Below are positions 7,479 to 13,408 of a stretch of 13,408 nt of DNA, one piece after another. Positions within the stretch are counted from its first letter, which is position 1. Each line of letters begins with the position of its first letter. Under the pieces are notes generated by a model. It did no database searches, had not been told where the DNA came from, and worked only from the letters and a program-made list of their open reading frames with translations. This DNA is from an uncultured Clostridia bacterium. Its GTDB lineage: Bacteria; Bacillota; Clostridia; TANB77; CAG-508. A program made the translations under genes and the position numbers. The DNA lies in assembly GCA_947631315.1 (NCBI GenBank), contig CANRLA010000037.1, positions 1-13,408 of the forward strand, in the 5' to 3' direction.

Positions 7479-8200
7479 TAAAAAAAATAATTGGAAGAAT
7501 TATTATAATTACATTTTTGACAATAATTATTATTTCTTCATTCATTCTGATTAAAGATTTTATAAAATTTAAAGAAAGCGATAATGCAAATAAGAAATTA
7601 ATTAATACAGTAATTACTGAAAGTACAGAAGATAAAGAAAAAGTAAATATAGATTGGAATAAATTAAAAGAAATTAATAAAGATATTGTAGGTTGGATAA
7701 AGATTAATAACACAAATATCAATTATCCTATCCTTAAAGATAATGATAACCTAAAGTATCTAGAACACTCTTATGATGGAAATTATAATAAGAATGGTTC
7801 AATTTTTACATTAAATAGTAATCCATTTGATGATAATATAACAGTTATATATGGACACAATATGAAAACTAGAATAATGTTTTCAGAATTAGATAGGTAT
7901 ATGGATAAAAATTTCTTTTATGAACATTTAACTTTTGAAATCTATACTTCAAGTCATAATTATAATGCAAAAGTCTTTAGTTGTTACTCAATTGGGGTTA
8001 CTGAAGAAGAAAATAATACAAAATCATTAAGTTTTGAAGAAGAGATAGAATATTATAAAAAAATAAGCAAATTTAAGGTTAATGAAATAGATGAAATCAA
8101 AAAAATAGTAAAATTATCAACATGTTCATATCTAAATAAACATACAACGCCAACGAATCAAAGGTATTACATTGTTGCAACATTAAAAGAAGTTAATTAA
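7478..8200 (+). CDS. srtB: class B sortase
   Basis: From ATA 7478 the protein has 240 residues (IKKIIGRIIIITFLTIII as N-terminal anchor); the first standard start, TTG 7517, would cut away most of the anchor. GGAGG at 7463-7467 is spaced correctly for 7475-7478, so an unusual ATA start is the best fit. The catalytic triad of sortase B is present: His127 in VIYGHNM, Cys216 in KLSTCSY and Arg229 in QRYYIVA. The class-B-like stretches DIVGWIKINNTNINYPIL and NGSIFTLNS are also present. It anchors surface proteins to the wall or pilin lattice; the adhesin downstream is a plausible substrate, although its sorting signal lies outside the window. It contains no in-frame CGG. Confidence 0.9.
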   Translation: MKKIIGRIIIITFLTIIIISSFILIKDFIKFKESDNANKKLINTVITESTEDKEKVNIDWNKLKEINKDIVGWIKINNTNINYPILKDNDNLKYLEHSYDGNYNKNGSIFTLNSNPFDDNITVIYGHNMKTRIMFSELDRYMDKNFFYEHLTFEIYTSSHNYNAKVFSCYSIGVTEEENNTKSLSFEEEIEYYKKISKFKVNEIDEIKKIVKLSTCSYLNKHTTPTNQRYYIVATLKEVN

Positions 8201-8256
8201 AAATAAAGAAATATTGAATTATAAGGAATTACAAGCTATAAAAAATAAAATTTTTT

Positions 8257-8292
8257 TTGAACTTATAAAAATTTTATAAAATATGCTATATT
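8257..8292 (+). promoter_or_regulatory. extended -10 promoter with 17-bp palindrome
   Basis: TGCTATATT at 8284-8292 is an extended -10 element 20 bp before ATG 8312. Upstream lies a perfect inverted repeat TTATAAAA-A-TTTTATAA at 8263-8279, next to TTGAAC at 8257. Spacing from TTGAAC to the -10 is 24 bp, too long for a normal -35, so the palindrome may be an operator or simply AT-rich DNA. It would drive the anchored Cys-rich protein. Inference. Confidence 0.35.
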
Positions 8293-8311
8293 AATTATAG
8301 AGGTGATGTAT

Positions 8312-9022
8312 ATGAAGAAAAAATTTTTTATAGTTCTTGTTTTTTTATTACTAATAATTATTATCTTTTCATTAATATTATTTCAATATATAGATAAAAA
8401 AGATAACAAAGTTTCATTGGAAAAAGAATATATAAGTAATTTAAACAATATTAATTCAAATACTAGTGAAAACTACATAAATGAAGTTTTAGAAGAAAAT
8501 ATAAATATTACTAATATAGAAGAAGAAACTCAAGTTATTAATGAGAGTGATAAAACTAAAGAACAACAATCTATAACTAAATCAAATAATACTAAAATTC
8601 AAAATAACACCATTTTTAATAACACTAAAAATGTAGAAACAAAAACTGAAAAAATTGAGAATAATATAGCTGATAATAATGTGTTAAAAGAAAATGAGAA
8701 AAAAACTGAAGTTACAGAAAGTGATGAAATAAAAGAAAATCAAGATATTGTCGAAAAGAATAATGAAAATGAACAAAAAATTGAAAGATGTACTAATAAT
8801 TTAAATCATGGAATTTCTACTGGAAATTCTAATAAATGGTTTGAAACAAAAGAAGAGGCAATCTCATACTATAATCAGTTAAGAAAAGATTATGGATATA
8901 AGTTTGAACATGAACTAATGAGTCAGAAAGAGTACAACAAAAAATGCCCTTATGGATATGAAATGTGGAGTTGTATGTTCTGTAATAAATGGACTATCAA
9001 TTTTTATTACAGAGATGAGTAA
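8312..9022 (+). CDS. membrane-anchored protein with Cys-rich C-terminal domain, unknown function
   Basis: ATG 8312 is preferred over GTG 8303 and ATG 8306 because AGAGGTG sits 7 bp before it; this gives 236 residues. One N-terminal membrane helix (FFIVLVFLLLIIIIFSLILF, about 5-24) is followed by a long Asn/Glu/Lys/Thr-rich linker of low complexity (about 30-158). A compact C-terminal domain (about 159-236) has four cysteines (160, 212, 221, 224) within CTNNLNHGIS, NKKCPYGYEMW and SCMFCNKWTINFYY; CPYGY plus CxxC suggests a metal site or disulfides. There is no LPxTG and no lipobox. It has its own promoter-like region and a terminator, so it is a separate unit between the sortase and the adhesin. 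The domain type is familiar from Firmicutes envelope proteins, but I cannot name it. Confidence 0.75.
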   Translation: MKKKFFIVLVFLLLIIIIFSLILFQYIDKKDNKVSLEKEYISNLNNINSNTSENYINEVLEENINITNIEEETQVINESDKTKEQQSITKSNNTKIQNNTIFNNTKNVETKTEKIENNIADNNVLKENEKKTEVTESDEIKENQDIVEKNNENEQKIERCTNNLNHGISTGNSNKWFETKEEAISYYNQLRKDYGYKFEHELMSQKEYNKKCPYGYEMWSCMFCNKWTINFYYRDE

Positions 9023-9048
9023 AAGTCAAGATATCTTGGCTTTTTTTT
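9023..9048 (+). terminator. intrinsic terminator after the Cys-rich protein gene
   Basis: GTCAAG (9025-9030), loop ATAT, CTTGGC (9035-9040), extended by two A-T pairs, then eight T. It starts right after the stop codon. Confidence 0.75.
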
Positions 9049-9082
9049 ATGAACAAAAGAACATATATATATATTTATTTAT

Positions 9083-9108
9083 GAACAAGTTTAGCTTGTT
9101 CTTTTTTT
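9083..9108 (+). terminator. terminator/attenuator hairpin in the adhesin leader
   Basis: GAACAAG (9083-9089), loop TTTAG, CTTGTTC (9095-9101) and then seven T. It ends 2 bp before the AAGGAGG of the adhesin gene, leaving no room for a promoter in between. Expression must therefore start upstream (the 9049-9082 stretch holds only an AT repeat and no clear -35/-10 pair) and read through this structure. Attenuation is a reasonable inference. Confidence 0.6.
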
Positions 9109-9121
9109 GAAGGAGGATAAT

Positions 9122-12100
9122 ATGATAAGTAAATTTATTAAAAAGAAAAAAGTTATTTCGTTAATATTATTATTTTTAATTCTTTTTAGTTTTGTACAAC
9201 CAGTTCTTGCCGCTTCAGGTAGTGGTCGTTTTGTAGGTGGTCAATATGCATCAAAGTATAGAACTACAGATAATAATGATGCAGATGGAATATTAATTAG
9301 AAAATTAACAAATCAAACAACAGGAAAATCATATACTGTCTTTTGCACGCAACATCGGAACTAGCTTTATTACAGGAACTGTATATAATGGACAGTACTA
9401 TACGCCTACAAATGAACAAATGAAAAAAGCAGCAAAAGTCGCATATTATGGCTGGTACAAGGAAAAAGGTGAATATCTAGTAGATGGTGGTATTCTTGAT
9501 GATGCTTGGGCAATTCCTACTAGAAAAATGTATGTGTTTACACAACAATACTTATGGGAAGTATTAGATCAATCACACGCAACATTTTTAGATTCAGGGT
9601 TACAAGATGAATATGTAAATTTTAAAAATAATATTGAAAATCAAATAAATAATATGAAGAAAAGACCAAGTTTTGATGGAACACAAATTGAAATTCAAGC
9701 AGGAGAAACAAAAATAGTAATAGATTCTAATAATGTTTTACAAAATTATAATACTATAAATCAAACTAAAGATGGAATAAAATTTGAACATACTGCGGGA
9801 GAAAATACTTTAAAAATTACTGTTCCTAAAGAATGCACATTAACGACTTTAAATGTTTCTGACACTACTTTCGAAGAATGGGGAATGATAAAATCAGGAA
9901 GTGAAGAACATGATACAACTATGTATTTTACTTTTGATGAGGGAATTCAAAATCAATTATATGCGCTTAATTATAATGATCCAGTGAGTTTATCATTGAG
10001 TTTAAAAATTGAATCGAAAGGAAAATTAGAATTAAAAAAATTAGATGAAAATGGTTCACTAATTGATGGAGCTGTTTTTAATGTAACAGGACCGAACGGA
10101 TATAATCAAGATGTTACAGTATCAGGAGGAAAAATAGTATTAGAAAATCTCGATAAAGGAACTTATACAGTAAAGGAAAAAAATGCACCAAATGGTTATT
10201 TAGTGGATACAAAAAGTTATACAGTAGAAGTAAAAGCAGGACAAACAGCAACGCAAGCAATTACTGATGGAAAACCTACAGGAGAATTTGTATTAACAAA
10301 ATATAATAAAGACAAATCAGAAAAACTTGTAGGAGTAAAATATCGAATATGGAATGATGATGGATATAGTCAAGAATTTACAACAGATAGAAATGGGCAA
10401 ATACAAGTTACAGGGCTAAAGTTAGGAACATATCATTATCAAGAAACAGAGGCTATATTTGGATATTTAGTAGATAATACAGTATATTCTTTTGATTTAA
10501 CATATCAAGACCAAAATACAAAAGTTGTAAGTGTAAGTGTAGAAAAAACAAATGAAGAACCAACAGGAACTTTTACATTAACAAAATATAATGAAGATAA
10601 GTCAGCAAAAATTTCAGGAGTAAAATATCGAATATGGAATGATGATGGATATAATAAAGAAATTTCAACAGATGGAAGTGGACAAATACAAGTAACAGGC
10701 TTGAAACTTGGAACATATCATTACCAAGAAATACAGACAGTTTATGGATATTTAATTGATGATAAAACATATACATTTACATTAGATTATGAGAATCAAA
10801 ATACAGAAGTAATATATGGTAGTGAGGAAAAGACAAATAAAGAGCCAACAGGAGAAATAACTATAACAAAAACTGATATAAAAACAGGAAATTCAAATAG
10901 AGTAGATAATACAAGCCATCATGGAGATGCAACATTAAAAGGTGCAGTATATACTTTATATGCTAAAAATGACATCTATAATGTAGCAAGAACTAGAAAG
11001 TACTTTTCAAAAAATGATGCGATTGCAACATATACATTTAATGAATATGGAGTAGCAACTGTTGAAATTATAAATTCAGAAACATCAGCAAAAATTAATG
11101 CAAAATCAGATACAGTTTGTGGACTTCCTATTGGAAACTATTATTCAAAAGAAACAACTGTGCCAACAGGTTATAATAAAGACACTAATATATATGATTA
11201 TGTTTTAGCTTACAAAGATGAGCATACAGAAATTATTAAAACAAGGGGAACTGTTGTAAATGATGTTCAAAAAGCGCCTTTTGAGGTAATTAAAGTTAGC
11301 ACTAACTCAAATACAACAGCAGAGATAGTACCAAATGCAGAGTTTACAGCCATTTTATCAAAATATGTTGACTTTTATGGAAGTTTTGATGAGGCTAAAA
11401 GACACTTAGAAGAATATGCAGATGATGAATATTCAATTTTTAGAACAGGAAGTAACGGGCATGGAGTTTCAGGACTTTTAGCTTATGGGGAATATACAGT
11501 TAATGAAACGTACACTCCATCACCAGAAATAACCACAGTTGAAGAATTCTATGTTAATATTGACAGAGATAGTAATACTCCAATAAGAGAACTTGTAGAA
11601 AATGATTTACCATTTGAATCATATATAAAAATACAAAAAAAGGATAAAGAGAGTGGAAAATATGTTACTTATTCTAATACAACATTCTCATTATATAAAT
11701 TAAATGAAGAAAGTGGAATATGGGAAATACAACAGTGTAAAATTGGAAATAACTATTATTATGAATGGACTACAAATGAAGATGGAATAGCAAGAACAGA
11801 AACTAAAATGGCAGCTGGAAAATATAAAGTTGAAGAAGTAAAAATTCCAACTGGATATTTACAATTGGAAGAAGATTTAATATTTGATGTAAATAATAGA
11901 AATAAAACTTTAGAATATGATCAAGATTGGGATGCTTGGATTACAGTAACAGCAGAAAATTCTCAACCTAAAGGAAAATTAGAATTAGAAAAAACAGTTA
12001 AATTACGAGAAAATGTAGACAAAACATTAATAAATGATATTGATTATACAAAAATATCTTTTGGATTATTTGCTAACAAAGATATAATTGATTATGCAGA

Positions 12101-13408
12101 TGGTTCTATTATATATGCTAAAGGAAAGAGGATAGGACAATATAACTTAAAAAATGATGGTACATTAACAATAGATAATTTACCAATGGGAGAATATTAT
12201 TTGCAAGAATTAACAACAATAGATGGTGCTGTATTAGATGCTAATAAATATGTAGTAATATTTGAACAACAAGATACAACTACTAAAGAATATACTGTAA
12301 ATCTAAATATTGAAAATGAAACAACATTAATAGAAATATCTAAACAAGATATTACTGGCGAAAAAGAATTAATTGGAGCTACTTTAAAAATAGTAGATGA
12401 AAATAATGAAGTTATTGATAGTTGGATTTCAACAGAACAAACTCATAAAATAGAAGGATTATTAACAGGAAAATATTATACTTTAATTGAGGAAACAGCT
12501 CCTAATGGATATGTAAAAGCAACAGAAATTAAATTTTTAATAGATAATACTGGAGAAGTTCAAAAGCAAAAAATGATAGATAAAGTTGTTTCAATATTAA
12601 AAACAGATGTAGATGGAAATATTTTAGAAGGAGCAAAATTAACTGTTATAGATAAAAGTGGACAGATAGTAGATAGTTGGATTTCAAACGGAAAAGCACA
12701 TAATGTTAGTGGACTTGCTGAAGGAGAAAGTTATATATTACGAGAAGAATATGCACCAAATGGTTATGTCATTTCTAAGGAAGTTGAATTTGAAGTAAGT
12801 TATGAAAAAGAAACACAAGAAATTGTTTTAAAAGACAAACTAATAGAAATGCAAAAAATAGATGTAGATGGAAATATAATTGAAGGAGCTACTATACAAG
12901 TTTTTGATAAAGATGGAAACAAAGTTGATGAATGGATAACAGAAAAAGAACCTCATAAAATTGAAAATCTAATTGAAGGTCAAAAGTATATATTGCACGA
13001 AGAAAAAGTACCAAAAGGTTATGTAAGAGCAAAAGATGTAGAATTTACTGTTACAGAAGAAAAAGTAAATCAAGAAGTAGTGATGATAGATAAAGTAGTA
13101 GAAATGCAAAAAGTAGATGTAGATGGTAATGTAATAGAGGGAGTTACAATGCAAGTTTTCGATAATGACGGAAACAAAGTTGACGAATGGATAACAGAAA
13201 AAGAACCTCATAAAATAGAAAATTTAATTGAAGGTAAAGACTATATTTTACACGAAGAAATAGTAGTAGAAGGATATGTAAAGGCAAAAGATATAGAATT
13301 TACTGTAACAGAAGAAAAAGTAAATCAAGAAGTAGTAATGAAAGATAAAATAGTTGAAATGACAAAAGTTGATGTAGCAGGTAAAGAAATTGAAGGAGCT
13401 ACTATACA
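9122..13408 (+). CDS. giant thioester-domain surface adhesin with SpaA/Cna-B-like repeats, 3' partial; needs +1 frameshift at CGG 9356
   Basis: AAGGAGG at 9110-9116 precedes ATG 9122. The signal peptide (residues 1-30, KKKK then SLILLFLILFSFVQPVLA) is followed by a thioester-type domain: Cys75 in YTVFCTQH and Gln141 in FTQQYLWEVL (the TQ-x-x-L/I-W pattern) are the expected Cys-Gln pair. Zero frame ends at TAG 9362, two codons past CGG 9356. The +1 frame from GGA 9357 stays open to the window edge, 1,350 codons, with no other break, so 1,428 residues are visible. Beta-sandwich SpaA/prealbumin-like modules follow from about 10017, many with the closing signature TYTVKEKNAPNGY or YTLIEETAPNGY. 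Such proteins attach covalently to host or partner cells and are anchored by sortase. The C-terminal sorting signal lies beyond 13408. Confidence 0.9.
9356..9358 (+). other. CGG +1 recoding site 4 (adhesin)
   Basis: Zero frame reads ACG CAA CAT CGG AAC TAG. The +1 frame gives GGA ACT AGC TTT ATT ACA, i.e. His-Gly-Thr-Ser-Phe. A TAA in the +1 frame at 9306 and TAG 9362 in zero frame limit the shift to 9309-9361. The site lies three residues after the thioester cysteine and before its glutamine partner. Confidence 0.85.
10278..10847 (+). repeat. two near-identical 285-bp SpaA-like domain repeats
   Basis: Units start at ACA GGA in TGEFVLTKYN (10278) and TGTFTLTKYN (10563); a third TGE begins at 10848, so the period is exactly 285 bp (95 residues). 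Long identical stretches, for example GVKYRIWNDDGY and GQIQVTGLKLGTYHYQE, indicate recent in-frame duplication within the adhesin. Confidence 0.85.
12333..13408 (+). repeat. tandem 255-bp SpaA-like repeats, continuing past the right edge
   Basis: Units begin at Glu/Ser codons 12333, 12591, 12846, 13101 and 13356; spacing is 258, 255, 255 and 255 bp (85 residues). The consensus has a DVDGN-x-IEGA opening, a DEWITEKEPHKIENLIEG middle, EE-x-x-P-x-GY and a closing EKVNQEVVM-x-DK. The last full units are nearly identical in protein and DNA, pointing to recent expansion. They form a stalk that projects the N-terminal adhesive domain. Confidence 0.85.

Noticed and set aside
9060..9075. AT dinucleotide run as a functional repeat
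   Set aside because: It is short and expected in such AT-rich intergenic DNA.
1314..9358. Simple reassignment of CGG to another amino acid (Trp, Gln), as known in some Firmicutes
   Set aside because: Changing the amino acid would not repair the reading frame; all four sites need one nucleotide to be skipped.
1314..9358. Four independent pseudogenising mutations or random sequencing indels
   Set aside because: All four are a C before GG, none lies in a homopolymer, no other frame breaks or stops were found in these genes, and no intact in-frame CGG exists. Raw reads would still be needed to exclude a systematic artefact.
1314..9358. Phase-variable slippage sites
   Set aside because: The sites lack homopolymer or short tandem repeat tracts, which phase variation by slippage would need.
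1..13408. tRNA, rRNA, CRISPR or insertion sequence
   Set aside because: I saw no cloverleaf-like sequence, no repeat-spacer pattern, no rRNA motif, no transposase and no integrase in the window.

Overview
The window is very AT-rich Firmicutes-type DNA. The evidence is strong GGAGG ribosome binding sites, AGA-dominated arginine codons, and a truncated CotJC-type manganese catalase at the left edge, which points to a spore-forming lineage, probably Clostridia. Every gene reads on the + strand. TGA, TAA and TAG are all used as stops, so the code looks standard apart from one codon, CGG.

Layout. Positions 3-335 hold the 3' part of a CotJC-like manganese catalase whose C-terminus is replaced by unrelated sequence; this is a possible insertion junction. 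Positions 390-1142 hold a winged-helix replication initiator-like protein with iteron-like repeats inside the gene. Positions 1176-7411 are a compact conjugation (type IV secretion) module: a small two-helix membrane protein, a VirB2-like pilin, a PrgI/VirB3-like protein, a membrane-anchored TraC-like protein, the VirB4 ATPase, a VirB6/TrbL channel protein, an M23 (LytM) wall hydrolase and a receiver-like protein. Positions 7478-8200 encode a class B sortase, and 8312-9022 an anchored protein with a Cys-rich C-terminal domain. From 9122 to beyond the right edge runs a giant surface adhesin with a thioester domain and many SpaA/Cna-B-like repeats. Together these look like part of an integrative conjugative element or conjugative plasmid: a DNA/protein export machine, a wall hydrolase to open the envelope, and a surface adhesin for cell contact. 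No relaxase, coupling protein or integrase lies in the window.

Main discovery. Four genes (small membrane protein, virB6-like, M23 hydrolase, adhesin) are each split by one apparent +1 frameshift, and all four shifts fall on a CGG triplet: CGG at 1314, 4910, 6535 and 9356. In each case skipping the C and reading GGN as glycine restores an intact frame, for over 4 kb in the adhesin. A manual scan of the + strand found 13 CGG trinucleotides. Nine are out of phase in the real reading frames, and the only four in-phase CGG codons are exactly the four frameshift sites. CGA, CGT, AGA and AGG are used as ordinary arginine codons. This two-way match suggests that CGG is unassigned here and that the ribosome makes a +1 shift at it (or reads CGGN as one four-base codon), rather than four independent pseudogenes or random sequencing errors.
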